Below, one piece after another: positions 39,137-50,503 of a stretch of 64,000 nucleotides of DNA. Position numbers and translations under genes: made by a program. How positions within the stretch are numbered: position 1 is the first letter of the stretch; every line of letters begins with the position of its first letter. The notes below the pieces were generated by a model. It searched no databases. It was not told the origin of the DNA and saw nothing but the letters and a program-made list of their open reading frames with translations. Origin of the DNA: Brachybacterium massiliense (GTDB taxonomy: Bacteria; Actinomycetota; Actinomycetes; Actinomycetales; Dermabacteraceae); NCBI RefSeq assembly GCF_900184245.1, contig NZ_FXXB01000003.1, forward strand, positions 124,001 to 188,000, written 5' to 3'.

Positions 39137-40063
39137 TCAGACCCCGAGCACGGCGGAGATCACCAGCAGCACCAGCACCGTGCCGATGGTCGTGATCAGC
39201 ACCGTGTCGCGGGCCAGGTTCTCCGAGGCGCTGTAGCGCGCCGCGGCGACATAGACGTTCTGCGCGGTGGGCAGCGCCGCCATCACCACCACCTCGTACA
39301 GCGAGGCGCCGCGCAGCCCCAGCAGCAGCCCCACACCCACCGCGATCACCGGCATCAGCAGCAGCTTCGAGCCCGAGGCGACCGCGATCAGCCCGCGATA
39401 GCCGTCATCCTTGGCGAGTGGGCGGGAGCCGTGCAGCGAGAGCCCGTAGGCCAGCAGCATCGCCGGGATCGCCATATCCGCCAGGGACTGCACGGGCTCG
39501 AGCACCACCTCGGGGATCCTCGCCCCGAGCAGCACCAGCAGCAGCCCGATGGCCGAGGCGATGATGGTGGGGTTGGCCACGACGCTGCGCAGCACCCCGC
39601 CGAGGCCGGGGGAGGAGTCCACTGTGACCCGGTGCAGCACGAACAGGTACAGCGGCGTGTACACGGCCTGCTGGAACAGGATCACCGGCAGGGCGTGGGA
39701 GATGTCGCCGAGCACGTACGCGGCGATGGGGAAGCCCATGTTCGCGCCGTTGACCACCGAGCCGCTGATCGCGGTCATCACGAGATCGGCGCCGCGGCGC
39801 CTGGTCAGCAGTGCCACCGCCCCCAGCACGATCGCGCCGGTGCTCAGCCCCGAGATCCCGGCCACCAGCATGGGTGTGGAGAGTACCTCGCGCACATCGG
39901 AGCCGAGCAGGCCCACCAGGATCAGTGCGGGGGAGGCGATGAAGAACGTGGCGCGGTTCAGGACGTAGCGGCCGTGCGGGCCGAGCACGCCGGTGCGGCC
40001 GGCGACCCAGCCCACGCCGATCATGGCCCAGACGATGAAGAAGCCGGCGAGTACGCCGCTCAC
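39137..40063 (-). CDS. AEC-family transporter
   Basis: A 308-residue protein of the auxin efflux carrier family, ten hydrophobic segments in a 5+5 arrangement. Typical features are MSGVLAGFFIVWAMIGVGWVAGR at the N-terminus, SGSVVNGANMGFPIAAYVLGD near 105, VVANPTIIASAIGLL near 165, and the NVY loop AALPTAQNVYVAAARY near 270. Bacterial members move carboxylates such as malate. GTG 40063 is the start by family comparison. It has no ribosome binding site; instead a mini-ORF ends over it (see 40060-40092). Confidence 0.88.
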   Translation of the reverse strand: MSGVLAGFFIVWAMIGVGWVAGRTGVLGPHGRYVLNRATFFIASPALILVGLLGSDVREVLSTPMLVAGISGLSTGAIVLGAVALLTRRRGADLVMTAISGSVVNGANMGFPIAAYVLGDISHALPVILFQQAVYTPLYLFVLHRVTVDSSPGLGGVLRSVVANPTIIASAIGLLLVLLGARIPEVVLEPVQSLADMAIPAMLLAYGLSLHGSRPLAKDDGYRGLIAVASGSKLLLMPVIAVGVGLLLGLRGASLYEVVVMAALPTAQNVYVAAARYSASENLARDTVLITTIGTVLVLLVISAVLGV

Positions 40064-40092
40064 AGTGCGGCTCGAGGGGACGAGATGCTCAC
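40060..40092 (-). CDS. Leaderless mini-ORF coupled to the AEC transporter gene
   Basis: GTG 40092 opens a 10-codon frame (MSISSPRAAL) whose TGA overlaps the transporter GTG by four bases. TAGGAT (40105-40100) lies exactly 7 bases before it, the leaderless spacing used elsewhere. The transporter start lacks a ribosome binding site, so termination-reinitiation from this ORF would explain how it is translated. The peptide itself need not have a function. Confidence 0.45.
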   Translation of the reverse strand: MSISSPRAAL

Positions 40093-40099
40093 CGGAGGG

Positions 40100-40105
40100 A
40101 TCCTA
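40100..40105 (-). promoter_or_regulatory. -10 box for the AEC transporter transcript
   Basis: TAGGAT on the minus strand, 7 bases before the mini-ORF GTG at 40092. Confidence 0.5.
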
Positions 40106-40174
40106 GCCCACCAGCGGGAAAGGGTCTTCCCGCGGCCATCCTTCGGACGCTCCGGGGTGTGCGGACGCGCCGGC

Positions 40175-40600
40175 TCAGCGCATGCCGTGCGAGGTGCGCC
40201 CGTCGATCTGATCGTCCATGCCGGGCACGGGCTCCGCGCCGTCGGCGCCGAGGGCCACGATGCGGTTGCGCTCATCCACATGGACCACGCGCGGGCGGTG
40301 GGAGGAGACCTCGGTCTCGTCCAGCTGGCCGTAGGCGATGATGATCACGAGGTCCCCGGGGGTGACCAGATGGGCCGCCGCGCCGTTGATGCCGATCACG
40401 CCGCTGTCGCGCTCGCCCTCGATCACGTAGGTGACCAGGCGGTGCCCGTTGGTGATGTCCACGATCGTGACCTGCTCGTTCTCGACCAGTCCCGCCGCCT
40501 CCGTGAGGGCGGGGTCGATCGTCACCGAGCCCACGTAGTGCAGATCTGCCTGCGTGACGGTGGCCCGGTGGATCTTCGAGGTCATCAGAGTGCGCAACAT
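40175..40600 (-). CDS. panD: Aspartate 1-decarboxylase
   Basis: A 141-residue pyruvoyl enzyme that makes beta-alanine for pantothenate. The self-cleavage site is Gly24-Ser25 in [10 protein letters not shown]; Ser25 becomes the pyruvoyl group. [20 protein letters not shown] is the standard N-terminus, so ATG 40600 is preferred, although an ATG at 40609 is also in frame and has GGGAGA next to it. [15 protein letters not shown] and NRIV near the C-terminus are as expected. It has no pan neighbours. It is divergent from the helicase gene. Confidence 0.95.
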   Translation of the reverse strand: MLRTLMTSKIHRATVTQADLHYVGSVTIDPALTEAAGLVENEQVTIVDITNGHRLVTYVIEGERDSGVIGINGAAAHLVTPGDLVIIIAYGQLDETEVSSHRPRVVHVDERNRIVALGADGAEPVPGMDDQIDGRTSHGMR

Positions 40601-40668
40601 CGCCTCCATTCTCCCATCACTGGCGCATGCTGGATGATGGGAGCGTACGTTTCGTCAGGAGGATCACC

Positions 40669-42216
40669 ATGCCCAAGGCCCGTCGCCGCCCGTCGTCCCG
40701 CTCCGAGCGGTTCGAGGACATGGCGCTGCCCGATGAGCTGCTCGGCGTCCTCGCTGATCAGGGCTTCGAGCACGCTTTCGAGATCCAGTCGGTGATCCTG
40801 CCCGACGCCCTCGCGGGACGCGACGTGCTCGCCCGTGCCGAGACCGGCTCGGGCAAGACCCTCGCCTTCACCCTCGCGATGACCGCCCGCTTCCGCGGCC
40901 GCAAGGTGCACCGCCGTCGGCCGCTCGGCGTGGTGCTGGTCCCCACCCGCGAGCTCGCGGTCCAGGTGGTCGACACGATCCACCCCTTCGCCCGCGCTGT
41001 CGGGGTCAAGGCGCAGCTGGTCGCCGGTGGCATGAACATCGAGAAGCAGGCCGACGCCGTCGCCCGCGGCGTCGGGATCGTGGTGGCCACGCCGGGCCGC
41101 CTGATCGACCTCGCCGAGCGCGGCGCGCTGCAGCTGGACCTGGTGGAGACCACCGTGATCGACGAGGCCGACCACATGGCCGACCTCGGCTTCCTGCCGG
41201 ACGTCAGCGACATCCTTGCCGCGATCCCCATGGGCACCCAGAAGATGCTGTTCTCCGCCACCCTGGACGGGCAGGTCGAGCAGATCGTCGACACCTTCCT
41301 GGTGGACCCCGTCAGTCACGAGACCACCCCCGTCAGCGCCGCGGTCGCGACCATGGACCACCACGTGCTGGCCATCGAGCCCTCCGCCAAGCGCGAGGTC
41401 ACCGCGCAGCTGGCCGCGCGCAAGGGCCGCACCCTGATGTTCACGCGCACCCAGCTCGGTGCCGAGCGCGTGGCGCGGGAGCTCGTCGAGGTGGGGATCA
41501 AGGCCGCCGCGCTGCACGGCAGCAAGCAGCAGGGGCTGCGCACCAACGTGCTGGCCGGGTTCCGCGAGGGCGCCTATCCGGTGCTGGTCGCGACCGATGT
41601 GGCCGCCCGCGGCATCCACATCGACGACGTGAGCATGGTGGTGCACGTGGACCCCTCGGACGAGGTCAAGGAGTACGTCCACCGCTCCGGTCGCACCGCC
41701 CGTGCGGGCGCCGCGGGCAGCGTGGTCACCCTCGCCCTGCCGCATCAGCTCGGCAGGTCCCGCAGCGTGCTGGAAGGGGCAGGAGTCGAGCCTACCTGGG
41801 TGGAGGACGTCGACTCCGCAGAGCATCCCGCCCTCGAGCAGCTGGGCGGCCGGACCCCCTCGGGCGAGCCCACCGAGGACCCGGCCACCGTGAAGTACAA
41901 GGGCGCACCCCGCAAGCTCGACCTCGGGCGCCGGGGCGGGGCCGACGCCCGCAAGGCGCAGGAGCGCCGGGCGAACGAGGAGCGCCGCTCCTCCTGGGAG
42001 GAGCCCGGCCCCGCGCAGGGCGGGGGAGGCCGCGGAGCCTCTCGCGGCGGAGGCTCCCGCGGCGGCGGAGGCCGCAGCGGCTCCGGCGGTTCGTCCGGAG
42101 GCCGGGGCGCGGGGCAGGGCCGCGGCCAGGGCCCGAGCACCGGCAAGGGTGCGGGCCAGGGGCGGGGCCGCTCCGGCGCGCCGACAAGGGCGCCGCGCCG
42201 ACGTGGGGGACGATGA
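40669..42216 (+). CDS. DEAD-box RNA helicase
   Basis: A 515-residue ATP-dependent RNA helicase. Conserved motifs in order: Q motif (FEHAFEIQSVILPDALAGRD), motif I ARAETGSGKT near 58, PTRELA near 100, TPGR near 143, DEAD in VIDEADHMAD near 166, SAT near 200, and HRSGRTARAG (motif VI) near 340. After about residue 410 the chain is a disordered Arg/Gly/Ser tail (GGGRGASRGGGSRGGG) like RNA-binding RGG tails. Similar proteins help ribosome assembly or mRNA turnover. ATG 40669 has AGGAGG 6 bases upstream. Confidence 0.93.
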   Translation: MPKARRRPSSRSERFEDMALPDELLGVLADQGFEHAFEIQSVILPDALAGRDVLARAETGSGKTLAFTLAMTARFRGRKVHRRRPLGVVLVPTRELAVQVVDTIHPFARAVGVKAQLVAGGMNIEKQADAVARGVGIVVATPGRLIDLAERGALQLDLVETTVIDEADHMADLGFLPDVSDILAAIPMGTQKMLFSATLDGQVEQIVDTFLVDPVSHETTPVSAAVATMDHHVLAIEPSAKREVTAQLAARKGRTLMFTRTQLGAERVARELVEVGIKAAALHGSKQQGLRTNVLAGFREGAYPVLVATDVAARGIHIDDVSMVVHVDPSDEVKEYVHRSGRTARAGAAGSVVTLALPHQLGRSRSVLEGAGVEPTWVEDVDSAEHPALEQLGGRTPSGEPTEDPATVKYKGAPRKLDLGRRGGADARKAQERRANEERRSSWEEPGPAQGGGGRGASRGGGSRGGGGRSGSGGSSGGRGAGQGRGQGPSTGKGAGQGRGRSGAPTRAPRRRGGR

Positions 42217-42269
42217 GCCCCGGACCCTGAGCTCGACGGCGAGCCGGTGAGACGCCGAGGAGGCACGCG

Positions 42270-43664
42270 ATGAGCATCAGCACCTTCGACATGTTCAAGA
42301 TCGGTATCGGGCCCTCGAGCTCGCACACTGTGGGGCCGATGCGGGCCGCAGGCCTGTTCGCCCGCGAGGTGCTGGCGGATCCCGAGCTGGGGCCCCGGGT
42401 CGCCGACGTGGCCGTGCACCTCTACGGCTCCCTCGCCGCGACGGCCGTGGGTCACGGCACCCTGGACGCGGTGGTGATGGGGCTCGAGGGCGCGGACCCG
42501 GAGACCGTGGACCCGGTCGCCGGGCGCGAACGGGTCGCCGCGATCGAGGCGGAGGGCGGTCTGCTGCTCGGCGGCCGGGTGCCGGTGAGCCTTCGCCCCT
42601 CCACGATCGTCACCCACCCGCTGACCTTCCTGCCCCAGCACTCCAACGGCATGACCTTCATCGCGCTGGATGCGCAGGGCGAGGAGCTGCAGCGTCGGCC
42701 CATGTTCTCCGTGGGCGGCGGCTTCGTGGTGGACGAGGCCGATATGGACCGCTCGATCGCCGAGGTCGCCGCGGAGGACGAGGGCCGCACGATCTTCACC
42801 ACCGGGGACGAGCTGCTGCGGGTCTGCGAGGACCGCGGCATCTCGATCTCCGAGGCGATGCTGATGCGCGAGCGGCAGTGGCGCAGCGACGAGGAGATCC
42901 GCTCCGGCCTGCTGACGATCTGGCGCGCCATGCACGAGTGCATCGAGCGCGGCACCCGCACCGGCGGCACCCTCCCCGGTGGGCTCGAGGTCAAGCGCCG
43001 CGCCGCCTCCTGGTACGACTCGCTGAGCGCCGAGGACCCGGTGCGCCTGCCGATGAACGCCTTCGAATGGGTCTCCCTCGCGGCGCTCGCCGTCAACGAG
43101 GAGAACGCCGCAGGCGGCCGAGTGGTCACCGCACCCACCAACGGCGCCGCGGGGATCGTCCCGGCGGTGCTCTACTTCGCGACCACCTACATCGAGGGGG
43201 TGGACCCCGACGAGATCGCGGTGCGCTTCCTGCTCACCGCGGGAGCGATCGGCTCGCTGTACAAGGAGCACGCCTCGATCTCCGGTGCCGAGGTGGGATG
43301 CCAGGGCGAGGTGGGCTCCGCCTGCTCGATGGCGGCGGCCGCGCTGTGCGAGACGATGGGTGGCAAACCCGCGCAGGTTGAGAACGCCGCCGAGATCGCC
43401 ATGGAGCACAATCTGGGGCTGACCTGCGATCCCATCGGGGGTCTGGTGCAGATCCCCTGCATCGAGCGCAACGCCATGGCAGCGGTCAAGGCGATCACGG
43501 CCGCGCGCTTCGCGCTGCGTGGCACGGGCGAGCACTTCGTCTCGCTGGACACGGTGATCGAGACCATGCGCCAGACGGGCAAGGACATGCACGAGCGGTA
43601 CAAGGAGACGGCGATGGGCGGTCTCGCCGTGACCGCCGTGCCGGTCAGCCTCCCGGACTGCTGA
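42270..43664 (+). CDS. sdaA: L-serine dehydratase (iron-sulfur type)
   Basis: A 464-residue fused-domain enzyme that deaminates L-serine to pyruvate. The N-terminal beta domain has [22 protein letters not shown] near residue 5; the alpha domain carries the three iron-sulfur Cys residues: Cys352 (GSACSMAA), Cys386 (LTCDPIGG) and Cys397 (IPCIERNA). The mobile C-terminal Cys of the type II enzymes is also visible near the last residue (SLPDC), where it can reach into the cluster. GAGGAGG precedes the ATG. The 3' end overlaps the convergent ligase gene by 20 bases. It draws on the same serine pool as GcvT and CysE. Confidence 0.95.
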   Translation: MSISTFDMFKIGIGPSSSHTVGPMRAAGLFAREVLADPELGPRVADVAVHLYGSLAATAVGHGTLDAVVMGLEGADPETVDPVAGRERVAAIEAEGGLLLGGRVPVSLRPSTIVTHPLTFLPQHSNGMTFIALDAQGEELQRRPMFSVGGGFVVDEADMDRSIAEVAAEDEGRTIFTTGDELLRVCEDRGISISEAMLMRERQWRSDEEIRSGLLTIWRAMHECIERGTRTGGTLPGGLEVKRRAASWYDSLSAEDPVRLPMNAFEWVSLAALAVNEENAAGGRVVTAPTNGAAGIVPAVLYFATTYIEGVDPDEIAVRFLLTAGAIGSLYKEHASISGAEVGCQGEVGSACSMAAAALCETMGGKPAQVENAAEIAMEHNLGLTCDPIGGLVQIPCIERNAMAAVKAITAARFALRGTGEHFVSLDTVIETMRQTGKDMHERYKETAMGGLAVTAVPVSLPDC

Positions 43665-44748
43665 GGACCACCTCGCGCGGCACCGCCGCCGCCCCCAGCC
43701 GGTCGCGCACCAGCGCCCGCAGCTCTTCCGCGCCCGGTGCCGGCCGGGCCTCCGGCTCGAGCTGCACCACGGCACGGGTGCGCACCCCGAAGCGCGCATC
43801 GGGCACCACCTCGAGGCGGGCCTCGCGCACCCCGTCATGGGCGCACAGCACCTGCACCACCGCGACCGGGTCGTGGAGCATCCCTCCCGAGGAGAGCGTC
43901 CCATCGGCCCGGCCCAGCACCTGCACGATCCCGTCCGCGCTGATCACGCCCCTGTCGGTGAGCAGCTCCCGGCCGGCGGTGAACGGCGTGCGCGCGTGCA
44001 GCAGACCGCCCGCGGCGCGCATCCGCACCCCGCGCAGAGGGCGCCCGTCCACCGTCAGCGTCCCGGTCTCGGTGGTGCCGTACACGTCATGCACCCGGGC
44101 CCGGAAGTGACGGGCGAGATCCGCGCGCAGCTCCGACGAGAGCATGTCGGAGCCCGAGACGATGCGCGGGATCCGCAGCGGGCGCCCCTGGCCGAGGGAG
44201 CGGTGCGCCTCGAGGATGTCGTGCAGATGCACCGGCACGCCGGTGAGCAGATCAACGGAGCCGCGGTGGAGCAGCTCGATCCGCTCGGCCGTGGGCAGGT
44301 GGGTGAGGTCGAGCAGCGGGGCGCCCAGGGCGAGCGCGCCGAGGGTGGTCTGCAGGCCGTGACCGTGGACGCCCGGTGCGGCGCAGGCGATCGTGCGACC
44401 GGGCCGCAGTCCGATGCGCCGGGCCAGATCGGCGAGGGTGGTCAGCTGCGCGGGGGTCAGAGTGCTGCGGCGCAGCAGGCGCGGGCTCGCCGTGCTGCCG
44501 CTCGAGCGCATCTCGAGACGGCCGTCTCCGGCGAGGGCGGTCACCAGCACCTGCCGCAGCGGGGCGGTGACCGGCAGGGCGCCGAGACCGGGCGGAGCAC
44601 CCGAGCGGCGGGAGCGGCGGCGGTGGAGATCCACCAGGTCCATCAGCTCGCCCGCACTCAGCGTGCCGTGCTGGTCCCGGAGCACCACGGAGCGGGGACG
44701 CAGCGCCACCCGGGCCCGCAGCGCGGTGGTGGACTGCAGCAGCTTCAT
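43645..44748 (-). CDS. Short AMP-dependent acyl-CoA ligase-like protein
   Basis: A 367-residue member of the adenylate-forming superfamily, far shorter than the usual 500-550. The nucleotide loop reads [15 protein letters not shown] near 85 (Arg instead of the usual Lys), and A5/A7/A8 motifs are seen as VYGTTETG near 230, [28 protein letters not shown] near 290. The chain stops at [13 protein letters not shown], before the A10 segment that would carry the catalytic Lys. MenE proteins of actinobacteria have a similar length but keep that Lys. It starts at ATG 44748, overlapping the SDR stop. It may be a thioester-forming enzyme with a changed mechanism or a degenerate one. Confidence 0.75.
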   Translation of the reverse strand: MKLLQSTTALRARVALRPRSVVLRDQHGTLSAGELMDLVDLHRRRSRRSGAPPGLGALPVTAPLRQVLVTALAGDGRLEMRSSGSTASPRLLRRSTLTPAQLTTLADLARRIGLRPGRTIACAAPGVHGHGLQTTLGALALGAPLLDLTHLPTAERIELLHRGSVDLLTGVPVHLHDILEAHRSLGQGRPLRIPRIVSGSDMLSSELRADLARHFRARVHDVYGTTETGTLTVDGRPLRGVRMRAAGGLLHARTPFTAGRELLTDRGVISADGIVQVLGRADGTLSSGGMLHDPVAVVQVLCAHDGVREARLEVVPDARFGVRTRAVVQLEPEARPAPGAEELRALVRDRLGAAAVPREVVLSSPGG

Positions 44749-45533
44749 ACCCGCTCCTCCCCTCTGCGTGCGGCCATGCGCCGCACCAGCTGACCGGCGC
44801 GTCCTGCGGCGGCGGCCGAGAGCACGGGGGCCGCCTGGGCGAGCGTCGCGCCCGCCCGCGCCCAGACAGGGGAGACGAGGGTGCGCGGCGCATCCAGGGC
44901 GTGCAGCACGCGCTGTGCGGCCTGCGCGGGGGAGAGGGCGCCGCGCGGGGCGCTGCCGTAGGTGGGGACGGCCATCGCGGTCGCCACCAGCGGCAGCTCC
45001 ACGATCGCGATCCGCACGCCCTGGCGAGCGGCCTGCGGTCGCACGGCACGCAGCCACGCGTCCAGCCCGGCCTTCGAGGCGCCGTAGGCGGCCCAGCCGG
45101 GCGCGGGGATGCGGGCGGAGGCGCTGGTGACCGCGACGATCCGGCCATCGCCCCCTGCGCACATCGCCTCCAGCATCCCCAGCAGCAGCGTCGCCGGGCC
45201 CAGCATGTTCGCACCAACCAGGCGCACCAGATCGTGGGGGCGGCCGAAGCTCTCGGCGAGGTCGCGGCGGATCGAATGGCCGGCCAGGGAGAGCACCGCC
45301 TGCGGCGTGCCGTGCACGGTGAGCACCTCACGGGTCAGCTCCTGCACCGCCCCCTGGTCCCTCAGATCGCAGGGCAGCACCTCGGCGCTGCCCCCGGCGG
45401 CGCGCACCTGCTCGGCCAGAACGGTCAGGCGCAGGCCGTCGCGGGCGCTCAGCAGCAGGTGCTCGCCGCGCGCCGCGAGCCGGAGGCAGACCTCCCGGCC
45501 GACGCCCCCGCTCGCGCCCGTGACCAGGATCAT
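44745..45533 (-). CDS. Short-chain dehydrogenase/reductase
   Basis: A 262-residue SDR. The cofactor loop is TGASGGVGREV near residue 5, the NAG-type motif is SLAGHS near 85, and the active site Ser and Tyr-x3-Lys are in VAVTSASARIPAPGWAAYGASKAG near 135-160. Shape and C-terminus (an extra helical stretch ending [10 protein letters not shown]) suit classical SDRs that reduce acyl or keto lipids. The gene follows the flavin oxidoreductase by 19 bases and its TGA overlaps the ATG of the AMP-ligase, so the three form an operon. Substrate unknown. Confidence 0.88.
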   Translation of the reverse strand: MILVTGASGGVGREVCLRLAARGEHLLLSARDGLRLTVLAEQVRAAGGSAEVLPCDLRDQGAVQELTREVLTVHGTPQAVLSLAGHSIRRDLAESFGRPHDLVRLVGANMLGPATLLLGMLEAMCAGGDGRIVAVTSASARIPAPGWAAYGASKAGLDAWLRAVRPQAARQGVRIAIVELPLVATAMAVPTYGSAPRGALSPAQAAQRVLHALDAPRTLVSPVWARAGATLAQAAPVLSAAAAGRAGQLVRRMAARRGEERV

Positions 45534-45552
45534 CGCCGGCCGCCGGCGCTGC

Positions 45553-46659
45553 TCACCACGAACCTCGCTGATAGGCGCCGGGGTAGAGCGCGGCATCGCG
45601 CATCCCGAGCTCGTGCGCGGCCCGCTGGGGCCAGCCCGGCTCGCGCAGGGCGGCTCGGCCCACCGCCACGAAGTCGGCGTCGCCGCGCTCGAGCACGTCC
45701 TGGGCGCCGCGGGGGTCGGTGATCAGCCCGACGGCCGCCACCGGCATCGACACCGCATCGCGCAGGGTGCGGGCGAAGCCCACCTGGTACTCGGGCCCCA
45801 CCGCGATGTCCGCGATCACCGCACCTCCCGTGGAGACGTGCAGGGCGTCGACGCCCACCTTCTCGAGCTCGCGGGCGAGCTCGACGGACTGCTCGATGTC
45901 CCAGCCGCCGTCGATCCAGTCCGTGGCGCTCAGGCGCACGATCAGCGGGTGGTCCTGCGGCCACTGCTCGCGCACCGCGGCGGCGATCTGAAGCGCGAGC
46001 CGGCGCCTGCCCGGGCCGTCCCCGCCGTACTCGTCGGTGCGGGTGTTCACCAGCGGGGAGAGGAACTCGTGGACCAGGTACCCGTGGGCGAAGTGGAGCT
46101 CGACGGCGTCGAAGCCGGCCTGCTCGGCGCGGCGCGCGGCGGCGACGAAGTCCTCGATGATCCGCCCGATCTGCGCGGTGTCGAGCTCGTCCGGGGCGTC
46201 GAGCCCCGGGAACGGATCCGCGGTGGGGCCGACGGTGCGCCAGCCCGAGGCGAACTCCGGCACCGTGCCGCGGCGCCGGCTGAAGCGAGGCAGCGCGGGC
46301 CAGGTGGAGGCCTTGCGGCCGGCGTGGGCGAGCTGCACCGCGACGGGTGCGCCCTGGGCCTGGCAGAACCGGGTGATGCGCCGCCACGCCTCGACCTGCT
46401 CGTCATTCCACAGCCCCGTGTCCTGCGGGCTGATCCGGCCCTCGGGGCTCACCGCCGTGGCCTCCGTGACGATCAGCCCGAAACCGCCGGTCGCGCGCGC
46501 CCCCAGATGCACCAGGTGCCAGTCGGTGGGGACGCCGTCCTCCGCCTCGACCATGTACTGGCACATCGGGGCGAGCCAGATGCGGTTGCGCATCTCGAGG
46601 GAGCGCAGCTGCGCAGGGGCCAGGAGCACCGGGGGAGCGGTGACGGGATCGGGACGCAT
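45553..46659 (-). CDS. NADH:flavin oxidoreductase (old yellow enzyme, YqjM-like)
   Basis: A 368-residue FMN-dependent ene-reductase. Landmarks are NRIWLAPMCQYM near 25 (the Cys of the YqjM class), QLAHAGRKAS near 110, the substrate-binding AVELHFAHGYLVHEFLSPLVNTRTDEYGG near 190 and VAVGRAALREP near 330. It should reduce activated C=C bonds using NADPH; the natural substrate is unknown. ATG 46659 has TACCGT 8 bases upstream, one base more than the usual leaderless spacing here. It heads a three-gene operon and is divergent from acs. Confidence 0.93.
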   Translation of the reverse strand: MRPDPVTAPPVLLAPAQLRSLEMRNRIWLAPMCQYMVEAEDGVPTDWHLVHLGARATGGFGLIVTEATAVSPEGRISPQDTGLWNDEQVEAWRRITRFCQAQGAPVAVQLAHAGRKASTWPALPRFSRRRGTVPEFASGWRTVGPTADPFPGLDAPDELDTAQIGRIIEDFVAAARRAEQAGFDAVELHFAHGYLVHEFLSPLVNTRTDEYGGDGPGRRRLALQIAAAVREQWPQDHPLIVRLSATDWIDGGWDIEQSVELARELEKVGVDALHVSTGGAVIADIAVGPEYQVGFARTLRDAVSMPVAAVGLITDPRGAQDVLERGDADFVAVGRAALREPGWPQRAAHELGMRDAALYPGAYQRGSW

Positions 46660-46765
46660 GGTTCCCTACGGTAGTCCTCCCGCCTGTCAGCTCGCGCGAT
46701 GGTTCACGCGTGCAGCCAGGTGCCCGCGAAGTGTGAGCGGGGCGCGTGACGTGGGTCTCCTGCGA

Positions 46766-46771
46766 TACGGT
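46766..46771 (+). promoter_or_regulatory. Candidate -10 box for acs
   Basis: TACGGT lies 53 bases before the ATG at 46824, leaving a leader with GCAGGAG at 46812-46818. Confidence 0.35.
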
Positions 46772-46823
46772 AGCGACGTCCGTCCGTCCCGGTGTCCCCG
46801 GGGCCCGTGAAGCAGGAGTGTTG

Positions 46824-48803
<1,980 letters not shown>

Positions 48804-48841
48804 GCCCGCCGCCCGCTCTCCGGTGGGCCGAGGAGGAACAG

Positions 48842-48885
48842 CGCAGGGCGGGTGCCCGGTCGATCGACCGGGCACCCGCCCTGCG
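48842..48885. terminator. 44-bp perfect palindrome, bidirectional terminator
   Basis: 48842-48863 is exactly complementary to 48864-48885. It lies between convergent acs and the DUF4097 gene, and can terminate both. It is the longest perfect inverted repeat I found. Confidence 0.85.
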
Positions 48886-48917
48886 TCATGCCGCGACGGG
48901 CCGCGCGGAGGAGGCGG

Positions 48918-49853
48918 TCAGCGGGTGATGCTGATGTCCCCGAGGCTCGAGGTCACCGTGAGCTCCCGTCCCTCGCTCGCCGAGCCGCGGGTGAGCGAGG
49001 GATCGATCGAGACGGACCCGAGATCGGTCGCGGTGGTGACATCCCAGCTCTCCGCCCCGGGCAGCGAGACCTGCACGTCGCCGAGCTCGGTGAGCACATC
49101 GATCCTGGTCTCGGCATCCGCCGGGAGGGTCAGGGCGACAGAACCGGCCGTGGTGCGCAGGCCGATCGACTCGGTGCCCGGTGAGTCCAGCTCGAGGCTG
49201 ATGTCGCCCACCTGGGAGCTTGCCCGCACCTCGCCGTCCACGGAGAGGGGACCGAGGCGGAGCGAGCCGACGTCCGAATGCGCCGTCAGGGAGGTGAACT
49301 CCCCGTCGACCTGGATGTCACCGACGTCCGCCTGCAGATCGAGCGCGAGCTCATGGCCGACGGGCACGAGCACCAGCACGTCACGATCCGGGCTCGTCCA
49401 GGGAGCGATGCTGACCCGCTCGGGCTGGCGCACGGTCACCGTCGTGCCCGAGGCGCCGGCGACCTCGGTGAGATGGGCGCGCACCGTCTGACCGGTTGCC
49501 GGCAGTGCGGTCGAACCCGGCTCCGTCAGGGCGAGGGTGACCTCCTCGACGTCCGCCGAGGGCAGCACCTGCACAGTGCCGACGGTGCTGGTCAGGGAGA
49601 GCGAGGCGGGCGTGCCCAGGGCGGTCACGGCCGGGATCTCGTCCACATCGCGCACAGCGATCCAGCTGCTGACCGAGGCGAGGGCGAATCCGGCCACCAC
49701 CAGCAGCGTCGTCACCGCGCCGATGAGGACGGTGAGCACCCGCCAGGGACGATCCTGCTGAGGGGAGGGGGTCAGCTGCCGGCCCGGCTCGTAGCGGGGC
49801 TCCTGCTCCACGGGCTGCCGGGCGGGGTCGGCGTGGAGGGTGCCGGTCATCAT
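48918..49853 (-). CDS. DUF4097-type adhesin-like membrane protein
   Basis: A 311-residue protein. A 40-residue cytoplasmic stretch rich in Pro and Gln is followed by one membrane helix (about 43-65) and an extracellular domain made of repeating beta-strand turns: VGTVQV, VGDIQV, VGSLRLG, VGDISLEL, AGSVALTL, LGDVQVSL, LGSVSIDP, LGDISITR. This is the beta-helix-like pattern of DUF4097. Such proteins often sit with two-component systems that answer envelope stress (LiaF-like context). The stop of the response regulator overlaps its start, so it belongs to that operon. Confidence 0.8.
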   Translation of the reverse strand: MMTGTLHADPARQPVEQEPRYEPGRQLTPSPQQDRPWRVLTVLIGAVTTLLVVAGFALASVSSWIAVRDVDEIPAVTALGTPASLSLTSTVGTVQVLPSADVEEVTLALTEPGSTALPATGQTVRAHLTEVAGASGTTVTVRQPERVSIAPWTSPDRDVLVLVPVGHELALDLQADVGDIQVDGEFTSLTAHSDVGSLRLGPLSVDGEVRASSQVGDISLELDSPGTESIGLRTTAGSVALTLPADAETRIDVLTELGDVQVSLPGAESWDVTTATDLGSVSIDPSLTRGSASEGRELTVTSSLGDISITR

Positions 49854-50503
49854 CGCTCCTCGGACTCGAGGTAGCGCAGCACGGCCATGACCCGTCGGTT
49901 CTCGCCGTCCACCGGCGGGAGATCGAGCTTGCCCAGCAGCGAGGAGATGTGCTTCTCGACGCTCCCGGCCGAGACGAACAGGGTGTCCGCGATCGCCTGG
50001 TTCGAACGGCCCTGGGCCATCAGCGCGAGCACCTCCCGCTCGCGGGGCGTGAGCCCCTCGAGCGAGCGTCGGCGCCGTGAGCGGATGAAGATCTGCTGGA
50101 CCACCTCGGGGTCCAGCCAGGTGCCGCCGGCGCCGACGTCGGCCACCACGCCCAGGAAGTCCTCCACATCCGCGACCCGGTCCTTGAGCACGTAGCCCAG
50201 GCCCGTGGGCGAGTCCGCGATCAGCTCCGAGGCGTAGCGCTCCTCGACGTACTGCGAGAGCACCAGCAGCGGCACCTCGGGATCCTGCCGGCGGATCAGC
50301 ACCGCGGCGCGGATGCCCTCGTCGGTGAAGGTCGGGGGCATGCGCACATCGATCACGGCGAGATCGGGCCGGTGCTCGGCGACGGCGCCGAGCAGAGCGT
50401 TGCCGTCGCCGACCGCGGCGACCACCTCGTGGCCGGCGTCGGTGAGCAGCCGCTCGAGCCCTGCGCGCAGCAGCACGGCATCATCAGCGATCACGATCCT
50501 CAT
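49850..50503 (-). CDS. Response regulator, NarL/LuxR type
   Basis: A 217-residue regulator. The receiver domain has the acidic pair in IADDAV at 7-8, the phosphoacceptor Asp52 in LAVIDVRMPP, and the Lys in YVLKDRV near 105. The C-terminal LuxR helix-turn-helix starts [35 protein letters not shown]. It starts at ATG 50503, overlapping the kinase stop by four bases, and ends over the start of the DUF4097 gene. Its target genes are probably its own operon or cell-envelope genes. Confidence 0.94.
   Translation of the reverse strand: MRIVIADDAVLLRAGLERLLTDAGHEVVAAVGDGNALLGAVAEHRPDLAVIDVRMPPTFTDEGIRAAVLIRRQDPEVPLLVLSQYVEERYASELIADSPTGLGYVLKDRVADVEDFLGVVADVGAGGTWLDPEVVQQIFIRSRRRRSLEGLTPREREVLALMAQGRSNQAIADTLFVSAGSVEKHISSLLGKLDLPPVDGENRRVMAVLRYLESEER

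Noticed and set aside
48842..48885. 44-bp palindrome as a possible transposon end or attachment site
   Set aside because: It lies exactly between two convergent genes, has no duplication around it and behaves as other intergenic terminators in the window.
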